The notes under the pieces were generated by a model. The model saw only the letters and a program-made list of their open reading frames with translations. It had not been told where the DNA came from and did not search any database. A stretch of DNA of 15,113 nucleotides from Bacteroidales bacterium UBA6360 (GTDB lineage: Bacteria; Bacteroidota; Bacteroidia; Bacteroidales; UBA932). The DNA lies in NCBI GenBank assembly GCA_002440085.1, contig DJRM01000116.1, forward strand, positions 269 through 15,381. The letters run 5' to 3'. Position 1 is the first letter of the stretch; every line of letters starts with the position of its first letter. Shown here piece after piece: positions 1 through 8,404 of the stretch. A program made the position numbers and the translations under genes.

Positions 1-413
<413 letters not shown>

Positions 414-709
414 TTGAATGAATTACACTTAGCCAAGTACAACTTTTTACACTTGCACTCTCTAAACTTTCTCGTTTGCCTTGAAATTGTAGTCCCTAAT
501 CTTTCCGTTTCGAAAATAACTCTCGTTCTTCACTTGATGTGTTTCTTCGACGTCCTCCGCTCGCGCTTCGGGCGTCCGGATAATATTACAGACTAATTTT
601 TCAATTAAGTTTTTTACTTACCTCTTAATCTCTCTCAAACTTGTCAAAGATCTTGTCCTTTTCAGTCATTTCCCTGCTCATTTGGGAGGGTCATTTCTGA
701 ATTGGGCTG
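414..709 (-). other. 23S rRNA precursor leader (no tRNA or 16S seen)
   Basis: This stretch lies between the 23S 5' end and the promoter at 710-740. On the minus strand it would be a transcribed leader of about 290 nt. I found no tRNA cloverleaf and no 16S 3' end with an anti-SD in it. It contains a boxA-like element (641-654) and a GC-rich patch around 550-580 that can fold imperfectly. A processing stem pairing with the 3' trailer of 23S cannot be tested because the trailer lies outside the window. Confidence 0.6.
641..654 (-). promoter_or_regulatory. boxA-like rRNA antitermination element
   Basis: The minus strand reads AAGATCTTTGACAA, close to the boxA-type element (core resembling GCTCTTTGACA) found in rRNA leaders and bound by NusB/NusE in well-studied bacteria. 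It sits about 50 nt downstream of the inferred start point near 703, the usual place for such an element. Assignment rests on the match and position only. Confidence 0.5.
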
Positions 710-740
710 CAAAGATACGGACTTTTTTATTACCTGCAAA
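710..740 (-). promoter_or_regulatory. Bacteroidota promoter for the 23S transcript
   Basis: On the minus strand the -33 box TTTG (737-740) is followed by a 19-bp spacer and the -7 box TATCTTTG (710-717). This fits the Bacteroidota sigma-ABfr consensus TTTG-N19-21-TAnnTTTG. Upstream (741-775) the sequence is rich in A/T tracts, as in UP elements of strong rRNA promoters. Transcription would begin near 703 and run into the 23S gene. The promoter points away from opt. Confidence 0.8.
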
Positions 741-908
741 TTTTTTCGCAACTTTTTTCAAAATATTTTTCCGGATCCACGAACGCAGAGGCGCGAAGAG
801 GTGCGGAGCACGCTGCTTCATTATACGTAACCTCATCATTTTTACCTCTATATACATTTATTATGTGAGAGACTCGCCATCGACGACACTTTTTGGGCAG
901 AATTTCGC

Positions 909-916
909 TATATTTG
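909..916 (+). promoter_or_regulatory. Possible -7 element of opt promoter
   Basis: TATATTTG matches the Bacteroidota -7 consensus TAnnTTTG and would place the transcription start near 923, about 25 nt before the chosen opt ATG. The nearest upstream TTTG (892-895) is only 13 bp away, too short for a standard -33 spacing, so the -33 half is not convincing. Confidence 0.4.
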
Positions 917-947
917 TGGTTTCGTTGAAATTTTGGAAAAACGGAAT

Positions 948-2942
948 ATGGAAGAAAAGATTAAGACTTCGCTCCCGGAGAACGCGACGCGGGAGCTCAA
1001 ATCGGGAGAGGAGTACCAGCCGCTGCTCTCGCCGAAGAAAAACTATCCGGAGGTCACGCCATGGTCGGTTTCGATCGGATTAGTGATGACCATCATTTTT
1101 TCGGCTGCAGCGGCCTATCTGGGGCTGAAGGTCGGGCAGGTGTTCGAGGCGGCGATTCCTATAGCCATCATTGCGGTGGGGCTGTCGTCGGCTCTCGGAA
1201 GGAAGAACAGCCTCGGGGAGAACGTTATGATTCAGTCCATCGGGTCCTGCTCCGGAGCCATCGTGGCAGGGGCGATTTTCACTCTGCCGGCGCTCTACAT
1301 CCTGCAGGATAAGTATCCGGAACTGACGGTTAATTTTGGGAAAGTGTTCTTTTCCAGCCTGTTGGGTGGAATACTCGGAATCCTGTTCCTGATTCCGTTC
1401 AGGAAATATTTCGTGAAGGAGATGCACGGGAAGTATCCGTTTCCGGAGGCCACTGCGACGACTCAGGTGCTCGTTAGCGGCGAGGGCGGAGGAAAGGGCG
1501 CGAAGACCCTATTGGCGAGCGGGCTGATAGGAGGACTGTATGACTTTGTGGTGGCTACTTTCGGGGCATGGAGCGAAACGCTCTCGACGACCGTGCTGCC
1601 TTGGGGACAGGCAATTGCAGACAAGGCCAAGGTAGTGCTCAAGGTTAACACGGGCGCGGCGGTGCTCGGACTCGGATATATCGTGGGACTGAAATACTCC
1701 TTTATTATATGCTGCGGAAGCCTGTTGGTTTGGCTTGTGATTATTCCTCTGATGAACCTCATCTGGGGAGGCAGCGTGCTCGACTTTATGGGCACGGGCA
1801 TCACACAGACGGTGTCGGAGATGACGGCGGACCAGATTTTCAGCAACTATGCGCGGCATATCGGCATCGGAGGCATCGCCACGGCGGGAATCATCGGAAT
1901 CATCAAGTCGTTCGGAGTCATCAAGTCGGCCCTCGGGCTGGCTGTCGGCGAGTTCAAAAAGAAGAAGGGAAGCGCCGACGAGGAGGTTCTGAGAACGCAG
2001 AGGGACATCTCGATGAAGATTGTCGTGATAGGCATCGTGGCGGCGCTGATTGCCGTGTTCATCTTCTTTGCCTGCGGGGTCGTGGATAATCTGTGGCTGG
2101 CGCTTGTCGGGGTGCTGATTGTGGCGGTGATTGCGTTCCTGTTCACGACCGTGGCAGCGAACGCGATTGCGATTGTGGGATCCAATCCTGTCAGCGGAAT
2201 GACTATCATGACTCTCATTCTGGCGAGTCTCATCCTCGTGGCATGCGGACTTAAAGGAACGGCCGGAATGGTGGCAGCCATGGTCATCGGAGGAGTTGTA
2301 TGCACGGCGCTCTCGGTCGCGGGGGCATTCATCACCGACCTCAAGGTTGGATACTGGATAGGGACGACCCCGAAGAACCAGGAGACATGGAAGTTCCTCG
2401 GTGTGCTCGTGGCAGCCGCGACTGTGGGAGGCGTGATGATGGTCCTGAACCAAACTTACGGATTCACCGGTGAGAACGCGCTTGTGGCACCTCAGGCAAA
2501 TGCCATGGCGGCCGTGATTGAGCCGATGATGAACGGAGGGAACGCCCCATGGCTGCTCTACGGCATCGGAGCGGTGCTGGCGATTGTGCTGACTCTCTGC
2601 AAGGTGCCGGCCCTGGCCTTCGCGCTGGGAATGTTCATCCCTATTGACCTGAACCTTCCGCTGCTCATCGGCGGGGCGATTTCGTGGTTCGTGGGAAGCC
2701 GCAGCAAGAAGGCGGAGGTGAACGCCGCGCGTCAGGAGAAGGGGACGCTGATTGCCTCGGGATTCATCGCGGGAGGTGCGCTGATGGGTGTCGTGAGCGC
2801 GGTTCTGAAGTTCGCGAAGGTCGATTGGTACATCGGGGCGGACACGCTCTGGGCACGGTACTGGGCCGAGCCTGTGGCGATACTGCCATATATCGCGATT
2901 ATAGGATATATGATTTTGTCTTCTATGAGACGGGGCGAATAA
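948..2942 (+). CDS. OPT-family oligopeptide transporter
   Basis: A 664-residue integral membrane protein of the OPT family (PF03169), the proton-coupled peptide or metal-chelate transporters of the inner membrane. Roughly a dozen or more hydrophobic helices span the protein after a short charged N-terminus of about 40 residues ending in KKNYPEVTPWS. The first helix pair carries YLGLKVGQVFEAAIP, the typical OPT opening, and the length fits bacterial members (about 650 residues). The frame is open from a TTG at 933, but I chose ATG 948. The TTG would start only about 10 nt after the inferred transcription start, and the peptide between them is poor. The gene stands divergent to the 23S transcript and upstream of pepT on the same strand, suggesting peptide import followed by cleavage. 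The family is certain; whether it carries peptides or metal chelates is not. Confidence 0.93.
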   Translation: MEEKIKTSLPENATRELKSGEEYQPLLSPKKNYPEVTPWSVSIGLVMTIIFSAAAAYLGLKVGQVFEAAIPIAIIAVGLSSALGRKNSLGENVMIQSIGSCSGAIVAGAIFTLPALYILQDKYPELTVNFGKVFFSSLLGGILGILFLIPFRKYFVKEMHGKYPFPEATATTQVLVSGEGGGKGAKTLLASGLIGGLYDFVVATFGAWSETLSTTVLPWGQAIADKAKVVLKVNTGAAVLGLGYIVGLKYSFIICCGSLLVWLVIIPLMNLIWGGSVLDFMGTGITQTVSEMTADQIFSNYARHIGIGGIATAGIIGIIKSFGVIKSALGLAVGEFKKKKGSADEEVLRTQRDISMKIVVIGIVAALIAVFIFFACGVVDNLWLALVGVLIVAVIAFLFTTVAANAIAIVGSNPVSGMTIMTLILASLILVACGLKGTAGMVAAMVIGGVVCTALSVAGAFITDLKVGYWIGTTPKNQETWKFLGVLVAAATVGGVMMVLNQTYGFTGENALVAPQANAMAAVIEPMMNGGNAPWLLYGIGAVLAIVLTLCKVPALAFALGMFIPIDLNLPLLIGGAISWFVGSRSKKAEVNAARQEKGTLIASGFIAGGALMGVVSAVLKFAKVDWYIGADTLWARYWAEPVAILPYIAIIGYMILSSMRRGE

Positions 2943-2966
2943 AAAGCGGTCTGCGGCGTTGCATGT

Positions 2967-3012
2967 AAAATTCAAGTCCTCACAACCATCAGGTTGCTCC
3001 GGGTTGAATTTT
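2967..3012 (+). other. Nested inverted repeat between opt and pepT
   Basis: The outer arms AAAATTCAA (2967-2975) and TTGAATTTT (3004-3012) are perfectly complementary over 9 bp. Inside them CAACC (2983-2987) and GGTTG (2992-2996) form a second 5-bp stem with a four-base loop. No T-run follows on the plus strand, so it is not a textbook intrinsic terminator. It could be an mRNA 3'-end or processing structure, or an attenuator between the two genes. No clear pepT promoter was seen in 2943-3076. Confidence 0.5.
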
Positions 3013-3076
3013 CCAGTGCGCCTTGCATCCCATCTTTTTCTTCATCCCCTTTCCCTCAATTAAAAAATTAGATAAT

Positions 3077-4306
3077 ATGGAAAAGTTGATTGAAAGATTT
3101 TTGAGATATGTGGCTGTGGACACGCAGTCAGATGAAAGCAGCGACACCCAACCGAGTGCCGCGAAGGAATTGAACCTGCTGAAGATGCTCCGTGATGAAC
3201 TGGTGGCTATGGGAGTGAAGGCAGAGCTGGACGAGTGGGGATATGTGATGGCGACGATTCCGTCGAATGTCGGGGACAAGGATGTGCCGGCGCTCGGATT
3301 CATCGCTCATGTCGACACGTCGCCGGACGCGTCGGGGGCAGACATAAAGCCCCAGATTATCGAAGGATATGACGGGCTTGACATTCCCCTGAACGGCGTG
3401 CCCGGTCTTGCGCTGAAGGTCTCCGATTTCCCTGAGCTTGCTGAATACAAGGGGCAGACAATCATCACCACGGACGGAACGACGCTGCTCGGGGCGGATG
3501 ACAAGGCTGGAGTGGCTGAAATAATGGATGCCGTGCAGTACATCGTGGAGCATCCTGAGTTCAAGCACGGAAAAATCTGCATAGGATTCACCCCTGACGA
3601 AGAAATCGGGCGCGGAGTGGTGAAGTTCGATGTCGCAAAGTTCGGTGCAAAGTATGCCTACACAATGGACGGAGGCGCAGTCGGAGAACTGGAATATGAA
3701 AATTTCAACGCGGCGGCCGCGACTGTGAAGATTCAGGGACTCAACATCCATCCGGGATATGCGAAGGGAAAGATGAAGAACGCGATTCTCATCGGCATTG
3801 AACTCAACGGTCTTCTCCCGGTGGAGCAGAGACCGGAGTTCACCAGCGGATACGAGGGATTCTTCCACCTCATCAGTTTCAACGGGACGGTGGAGGAGGC
3901 GACGTTCTCCTATATAATCCGCGACCACGACATGGCTCTTTACGAGAAGCGCAAGGCGATACTCCAGGACTGCGTGAACTTCATCAACGCGAAATACGGC
4001 GAAGGCACGGCAAGCGTGGAGATCAAGCATCAGTACTACAATATGCGCAAGCAGGTGGAGCCGCACTTCGAAATTATCGAAAAGGCGGTGAAGGCGATGG
4101 AGATGGAGGGGATAAAGCCGAAGATTCAACCGATTCGCGGCGGCACTGACGGAGCCAATCTGTCGTTCATGGGGCTGCCTTGTCCTAACATTTTTGCCGG
4201 TGGGCACAACTTCCACGGAAAGATGGAATATGTGCCGCTTGAGTCAATGGAAAAGGCGTCAAAGGTGATTCTTAACATAATAGGGCTGTTTGCCGGGCAG
4301 GCCTAA
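3077..4306 (+). CDS. pepT: Peptidase T (tripeptide aminopeptidase)
   Basis: A cytoplasmic di-zinc M20B peptidase that removes the N-terminal residue of tripeptides. The 409 residues match the family length (E. coli PepT is 408). Metal and catalytic residues are all visible: H78 and D80 in HVDTSPD, D141 in LLGADDKAG, the glutamate pair E175-E176 in TPDEEIG, D198 in TMDGG, and H380 in NFHGKMEYVP. The frame is open upstream to 3023, but those 18 residues are not family-like, so ATG 3077 is the start. It follows the OPT transporter by 134 bp, a sensible uptake-then-hydrolysis pairing. It converges on the MBOAT gene with a 32-bp gap and no evident terminator. No damage seen. Confidence 0.96.
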   Translation: MEKLIERFLRYVAVDTQSDESSDTQPSAAKELNLLKMLRDELVAMGVKAELDEWGYVMATIPSNVGDKDVPALGFIAHVDTSPDASGADIKPQIIEGYDGLDIPLNGVPGLALKVSDFPELAEYKGQTIITTDGTTLLGADDKAGVAEIMDAVQYIVEHPEFKHGKICIGFTPDEEIGRGVVKFDVAKFGAKYAYTMDGGAVGELEYENFNAAAATVKIQGLNIHPGYAKGKMKNAILIGIELNGLLPVEQRPEFTSGYEGFFHLISFNGTVEEATFSYIIRDHDMALYEKRKAILQDCVNFINAKYGEGTASVEIKHQYYNMRKQVEPHFEIIEKAVKAMEMEGIKPKIQPIRGGTDGANLSFMGLPCPNIFAGGHNFHGKMEYVPLESMEKASKVILNIIGLFAGQA

Positions 4307-4338
4307 GATCCCAACTGAACGAAAAATCCAAACGACTT

Positions 4339-5925
4339 CTAAAAGTTTGCGTAAATGGGCAGTGCCGAGGCGGCTTCTGAAAAGAATGCCGCCTCGCATT
4401 GTAATACGGCCCAAATTGCGAGGGCTATGAGCAGAGCCTGGCCGGGGAGGCCGGATGAGGTGCAGATGCGGTCGAGGCGCGGAATGGTCGCTGAGGGAAG
4501 CGCGTGGAGAAGGTAGGCCGCGAGCATGGCAGAGAAGGCCGGAAGATTTGCCGAGACGGCCTGCGGAATGGAGGCGAGGCTGAAATTGCTGAAGATGTTG
4601 CCGAGGATTGTGCTGAAAGTCTCCCAGTCCGGACTGCGGAACATCAGCCAGCCTAAGGCTACTGCGTTGAAAGTCACAATGATGCCGAGTGTTCGTCGCC
4701 AAAGAGGAAGTTGAGCTCCGAGGGGAGCGGCATCGGGGACATGGTGCATCCAGAGTTTGTGAAGGCAGAGCAGAAGGCCGTGCCAAAGACCCCAAAGGAG
4801 AAACATTATGCCCGCCCCATGCCATAGCCCTCCGAGGAGCATGGTCAGAAGCAGATTAATATAGGTGCGGACAGTGCCCTGCCGGTTGCCGCCGAGAGGA
4901 ATGTAGAGGTAGTCGCGCAGCCATGACGAGAGGGTTATGTGCCAGCGGCGCCAAAACTCGGTAATCGTCGCGCTGTGATAGGGCAGGTTGAAGTTCAGCG
5001 GCAGACGATAGCCGACAAGGAGCGATATTCCGGAGGCGAGGTCGGTGTAGCCGGAAAAGTCGCAGTAGAGCTGTATCGTGAATGCGTAGACAGCCATGAG
5101 GCTGGTGAATCCGTCGTTGCCGAGTGTTCCCGCAAACGCCGGAGCGACAAACAGTTGTCCTATAATCTTGGAAAGAATGCAGAATTTCACGAGACCGGAG
5201 ACTATCATCCTCGTAGCCTGACCCGTGTCTTCCCTTGACACGCATATATCCTCGCGCTGCATCTGCGCGATGAAGTCCGAATTGCGGACCAACGGACCGA
5301 GAAACATCTTCGGGAAAAAGCCGAGCAGGAAAAGATAGTCCGAAAAATGACGCAGCGGGGTTATTTTGTGGCGATATGTGTCGACGACGTATGATATTGA
5401 CTGGAAGCAGAAGAACGATATTCCGGCTGGTACGGCGATATGCCGCAGCGACACGTTTCCATGCGATGCCGCCTCGACAAATTCGGCAAAAACTCCGTTT
5501 GCCTTGAAAAATGTGAGGATTGCAACATTTATCGTGACGCTCAATGCCACAAGAAGTTTCTTTCTGTCCAGATTCTGTGGGTTGCCGGTCGTTGAACCAT
5601 TAATCCTGCCGAGGCCCCGTGCAATGAAGTAGTCGGAAAGGGCAATAAAAAGCAGCAGAATCACATAGGCCCCGCTAAGCTTATAGTAGAGATACAGAGA
5701 AAATGCGGTTGTGAAAAGATTGCGCGCGGCACGCCGTCTGTGCAGAAGCGAATGAACGGCGAAGAACAGCAACAGCGCCACGAGCATGAATGCACTCGGA
5801 AGCTGGAGCGGAGACTCCGGATTGTAGGAAAGGGAATCCGCAAGAAGCGACAGCCACCTTGGATTTATTTCCGGCATGGTGACAGCCTCATGCACGAGGG
5901 CAGCGATATGAGGCAGAATGTTCAT
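4339..5925 (-). CDS. MBOAT-family O-acyltransferase (AlgI/PatA-like)
   Basis: A polytopic membrane protein of 528 residues from the membrane-bound O-acyltransferase family. Such proteins move acyl groups, typically acetyl, across the inner membrane for transfer to an extracytoplasmic polysaccharide or peptidoglycan. Diagnostic blocks are present: DFSGYTDLASGISLLVGY near 290-305, then FWRRWHITLSSWLRDYLYIP from about 324, and the histidine motif LGGLWHGAG with H369, followed by WGLWHG with H382. The start at 5925 lies one base after the stop of the upstream SGNH gene. An in-frame ATG at 5943 would give a 16-nt-scale overlap instead. The tight coupling indicates translation with the SGNH partner, the usual two-component arrangement (AlgI with AlgJ/AlgX, PatA with PatB). 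The polymer acted on cannot be inferred here. Confidence 0.92.
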   Translation of the reverse strand: MNILPHIAALVHEAVTMPEINPRWLSLLADSLSYNPESPLQLPSAFMLVALLLFFAVHSLLHRRRAARNLFTTAFSLYLYYKLSGAYVILLLFIALSDYFIARGLGRINGSTTGNPQNLDRKKLLVALSVTINVAILTFFKANGVFAEFVEAASHGNVSLRHIAVPAGISFFCFQSISYVVDTYRHKITPLRHFSDYLFLLGFFPKMFLGPLVRNSDFIAQMQREDICVSREDTGQATRMIVSGLVKFCILSKIIGQLFVAPAFAGTLGNDGFTSLMAVYAFTIQLYCDFSGYTDLASGISLLVGYRLPLNFNLPYHSATITEFWRRWHITLSSWLRDYLYIPLGGNRQGTVRTYINLLLTMLLGGLWHGAGIMFLLWGLWHGLLLCLHKLWMHHVPDAAPLGAQLPLWRRTLGIIVTFNAVALGWLMFRSPDWETFSTILGNIFSNFSLASIPQAVSANLPAFSAMLAAYLLHALPSATIPRLDRICTSSGLPGQALLIALAIWAVLQCEAAFFSEAASALPIYANF

Positions 5926-5926
5926 T

Positions 5927-7381
5927 TCAATGTCTCGCAGCATGTTTTTCTCTACGTGACATATTTTGCCCGAAGGCATCTGTCACAGCGACAATGGCCG
6001 GCGGCACGGTGTCAGGAACTGCCACATCAAACATCGAGGAATCTGCCTGCACAGGCTCGACTACATCGTCCCGGCGGCTCTCCCGAATCTTGCTGGAAAT
6101 CAGTTCTTCCCAAAAGCCGGACATTTTTCCTGCAAGTGCACGTCCTCCATTGAAAGTAAAATGCACCCTGTCGGATGCGACCCAGCCTTTCTCCGCGAAT
6201 GTTTCAAGGCCTCCGAGGGAGTCCATGGCCTCAAGAGTGTTCCAAAAAAGAACGCCCTGATTGTCGGCGGCGGCCTTCTGGTGGCGAGACAGCGCCGGTG
6301 CGGAGTTTATGGAAGTGAAAGTCGAGTCTCCCTCTCGCTTCACGCCCCGATCGCTCACGCCCATCACGACGATGTCGCATTCCGGGAAACTTGCCTTTGC
6401 ATATTGGATTATATCCTCCAGCTGCTTCTGATATTTAGCGTAGTTATTCTTGTCCGGCAGCATTATGTTCAGTCCATACTGGAGAACGACGGCATCATAT
6501 CCCATCATTTCCGAGAACTGCCTGTTCAGCGAAGCGTTGCTTCGGAATATGGCGTTGCCGTTGTTGCTGCGGACGGAAAAATTGTCCACATGGATGCCCT
6601 CTCCTGATTCAAATGAGGCTCCGTAGCACACGACATTCCCGGCAACGACTTTCATCCGCACCGTCTCGGACGATGTGCCGACAACAATCTGCCTCAGCAT
6701 CGCGGATGCGCTCGCCTCAAATGTCCTTGCCGTCCCGTCCGGGAGCGAGAGTTCAAGTGAGCAGCCGCCGGTGCTTCTGAAGAACAAGCGGAAGACATCC
6801 GTGCTGTCAAGATGCGCGAAACCGCGCCCGCGTTCCCAGACCATTTCCGAGCCTCTCTTTCCGCTGTCCATATAGCCAGATGCGAGGAAACCGTCCTTTA
6901 GACTTTCAGGAACGGATTTATATTTCAGAATGCCGTATTTCTGCCATTCGCTGCCATGAACCTTAGCTGTATGCCGGTAGACACCGAACGGACGTTCACA
7001 CGGAACGAAGCCTACGCCTCTGCCTCCGAACTCGGCCTGGAGAGACTCGCGAAGATCCGCCGTAAGTATGTCTCCCTCAATGAAAGAATCGCCGAGAAAG
7101 GCGATTCTGTAACCCGACGCCACTGACAAGCTGTCCGCATTCCAATAAAATGAAGTTTCCGCCGGAAGCTCATCAGGCGAAGAATTTACCTGGCTGTAAA
7201 GGCTCTCGAAATCGGGCGCGAACTCGTCCGAAAGGTCATCGTCGTCATATTCAAAGACTTCCGGCCACAGATTTGCCCTGCCGAGCCGCAGCTCGCCGAT
7301 TTTTGCCGGCGACACGAGCGAGAATGCCATCACGGCTATGATGACGAGCCCGGTAAGAACGAATCCCCTGCAATGCTTCAT
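5927..7381 (-). CDS. Exported SGNH/GDSL-like hydrolase, MBOAT partner
   Basis: A 484-residue protein with an N-terminal hydrophobic segment (about residues 6-24) acting as a signal peptide or membrane anchor, so the catalytic part should be periplasmic. SGNH blocks are readable: AFLGDSFIEGD with Ser99, a Gly in NFSVRSNNGNAI (about 275), VVLQYGLN with Asn305, and SDRVHFT with Asp404 and His407. SGNH proteins paired with an MBOAT protein usually complete O-acyl transfer to, or removal from, a polysaccharide. A jelly-roll-like middle (about 180-260) between blocks I and II would fit known SGNH proteins with inserted carbohydrate-binding modules, but this is inference. It is the first gene of a two-gene operon, with a consensus promoter at 7412-7442 and the MBOAT gene one base downstream. 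Confidence 0.85.
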   Translation of the reverse strand: MKHCRGFVLTGLVIIAVMAFSLVSPAKIGELRLGRANLWPEVFEYDDDDLSDEFAPDFESLYSQVNSSPDELPAETSFYWNADSLSVASGYRIAFLGDSFIEGDILTADLRESLQAEFGGRGVGFVPCERPFGVYRHTAKVHGSEWQKYGILKYKSVPESLKDGFLASGYMDSGKRGSEMVWERGRGFAHLDSTDVFRLFFRSTGGCSLELSLPDGTARTFEASASAMLRQIVVGTSSETVRMKVVAGNVVCYGASFESGEGIHVDNFSVRSNNGNAIFRSNASLNRQFSEMMGYDAVVLQYGLNIMLPDKNNYAKYQKQLEDIIQYAKASFPECDIVVMGVSDRGVKREGDSTFTSINSAPALSRHQKAAADNQGVLFWNTLEAMDSLGGLETFAEKGWVASDRVHFTFNGGRALAGKMSGFWEELISSKIRESRRDDVVEPVQADSSMFDVAVPDTVPPAIVAVTDAFGQNMSRREKHAARH

Positions 7382-7411
7382 ATCAAGATTTCCTAATCAG
7401 ACAATATCTGA

Positions 7412-7442
7412 CAAAGATATTCTTTTTCTTTCAATCGGCAAA
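7412..7442 (-). promoter_or_regulatory. Bacteroidota promoter of the SGNH-MBOAT operon
   Basis: The minus strand reads TTTG (7439-7442), a 19-bp spacer, then TATCTTTG (7412-7419), an exact consensus with the same -7 box and spacer as the 23S promoter. The start would be near 7405, leaving a leader of about 24 nt before the ATG at 7381. Confidence 0.82.
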
Positions 7443-7487
7443 GCTCAATCCTTCAGACAAGGCATCGGCAAAAGCATCAGACAAGGC
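7434..7487. repeat. Imperfect tandem duplication, about 24-30 bp unit
   Basis: ATCGGCAAAGC followed by CAGACAAGGC appears at 7434-7463. The same two words, as ATCGGCAAAAGC and CAGACAAGGC, recur at 7464-7487 with the spacer shortened by a few bases. The first copy overlaps the -33 box of the SGNH promoter. It is probably a local slippage duplication in non-coding DNA. Confidence 0.45.
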
Positions 7488-7620
7488 GAGGGACAAGCCA
7501 CATCAGCCGGCACTCGCTGATTGAATGAGTCGCCACGCCAATTTTAGTTCGACTTTTTGCAATATTCAACACTTTTAAGGACGACTTTTTGTGATATAAG
7601 GCATTTTTTCGTTCAACTTT

Positions 7621-7929
7621 TGCGCATTCCCTGTCGGCAAGGTTGATTTCATGCACCTGTATCCGCTTTCCTTTTTTGAGTTTCTGGACGCAGTCGGAGA
7701 GAGCCGCATGGTGGATCTGCTCCAAGCCAAAGACTGGGAAATGATTACGGCATTCCGCACCAAGTTTGAGGAACGTCTGCGACAGTACTATTTCGTAGGA
7801 GGAATGCCTGCCGTGGTTTCCTCATTTGTGGGCGACAGAAACCCGGAGAAAGTCAGGACAATACAGAGAAATATCATCGAAGCGTATGAGCGCGACTTCT
7901 CCAAGCACGTCCCGACAATTGGTAACTAA
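7621..7929 (+). pseudogene. Relic of an AAA/DUF4143 ATPase, truncated at both ends
   Basis: The frame reads FPVGKVDFMHLYPLSFFEFL and later QYYFVGGMPAVVSSF and EAYERDFSKH. This is the unmistakable middle of the Bacteroidales ATP-binding proteins with an AAA_14 domain followed by DUF4143. Those proteins are about 370-400 residues long; only about 100 codons survive. The Walker A and Walker B region is missing, with in-frame stops at 7576 and 7597 just before the similarity. On the other side the sequence departs from the family after SKHVP and stops at 7927-7929. The apparent ATG at 7651 is an internal methionine, not a start. The right breakpoint adjoins a short repeat of the PIN gene (see findings). 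It is a dead fragment, with no function expected. Confidence 0.75.
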
Positions 7930-7952
7930 GTATGCATCTATTAAAAATGTAA

Positions 7953-7967
7953 ATACAACTTTTGTAT
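7953..7967 (-). terminator. Weak stem-loop after the PIN toxin gene
   Basis: Immediately after the toxin stop codon, on the minus strand, ATACAA-AAG-TTGTAT forms a 6-bp hairpin followed by a T-rich tail (TTTACATTTTTAA). The layout is that of an intrinsic terminator but the stem is AT-rich and weak. Confidence 0.4.
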
Positions 7968-8396
7968 CTAAGGCAATAGTGAACCGGAGTCGATGATTTC
8001 AAGCATTTGGGCAGGGGTAACGACGAATGGTTTCGAAGGAAAGTGCTTAATGTTGCCACTAACCAAGTATGCATCGTCGAGGGAAAGAGCAACCTCATAA
8101 AAGACGATGTCCTTAGGGTCGCGGCATTCATCATCGGCAGGAACACGGTCAGAATAAACGCCTAATGATATTATCGCATTCATGAGGTTGCCAATCGCAT
8201 CATCGGAGAAATCAAATTTCTTACGATGCAGAACCTCGCGATACTCAGAAAGTATCTCATCATTATACACGGGAATTATCGTCTCGTCAAGAAGACAATC
8301 AATTATCTGCAACGGCGGAGTCGCGCGATTTTTCAGAGAGGCCAACAACGCAGATACAAGAACATTGGTATCGACTACAGCATAATATTGTTTCAT
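7968..8396 (-). CDS. PIN-domain toxin (COG1569-type ribonuclease)
   Basis: A 142-residue PIN-domain protein of the 'putative toxin-antitoxin system toxin component' family, expected to be a Mg2+-dependent ribonuclease that slows growth when free of its antitoxin. The acidic residues expected for a PIN active site are in place: D9 in VVDTNV, E51 in SEYREVL, D96 in DPKDIVFYEVA, and the acidic pair D107-D108 in LDDAYLVSGN. The length is normal and the frame intact. It starts 8 nt after the antitoxin stop, the standard antitoxin-first operon order. The antitoxin, alone or in complex, probably represses the shared promoter. Base composition is AT-richer than the upstream housekeeping genes, in keeping with a mobile toxin-antitoxin module. 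The RNA target is unknown. Confidence 0.9.
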   Translation of the reverse strand: MKQYYAVVDTNVLVSALLASLKNRATPPLQIIDCLLDETIIPVYNDEILSEYREVLHRKKFDFSDDAIGNLMNAIISLGVYSDRVPADDECRDPKDIVFYEVALSLDDAYLVSGNIKHFPSKPFVVTPAQMLEIIDSGSLLP

Positions 8397-8404
8397 ACCG
8401 ACTT

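Noticed and set aside
414..709. tRNA-Ile or tRNA-Ala in the 23S leader
   Set aside because: No acceptor stem, T-loop or anticodon arm could be found on the minus strand in this stretch.
933..947. TTG start for opt
   Set aside because: It would leave a leader of about 10 nt and adds only five residues of no family value; ATG 948 is preferred.
1509..2975. 488-codon open frame antisense to opt
   Set aside because: It is rich in His, Arg, Asp and Ser with no domain, as expected from the reverse complement of a GC-rich membrane-protein gene; the OPT frame is clearly real.
3128..4216. 362-codon open frame antisense to pepT
   Set aside because: pepT on the plus strand has all catalytic motifs; the antisense product has no recognisable features.
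7434..7487. CRISPR array
   Set aside because: Only two imperfect copies of unequal length with no spacers; a local duplication explains it.
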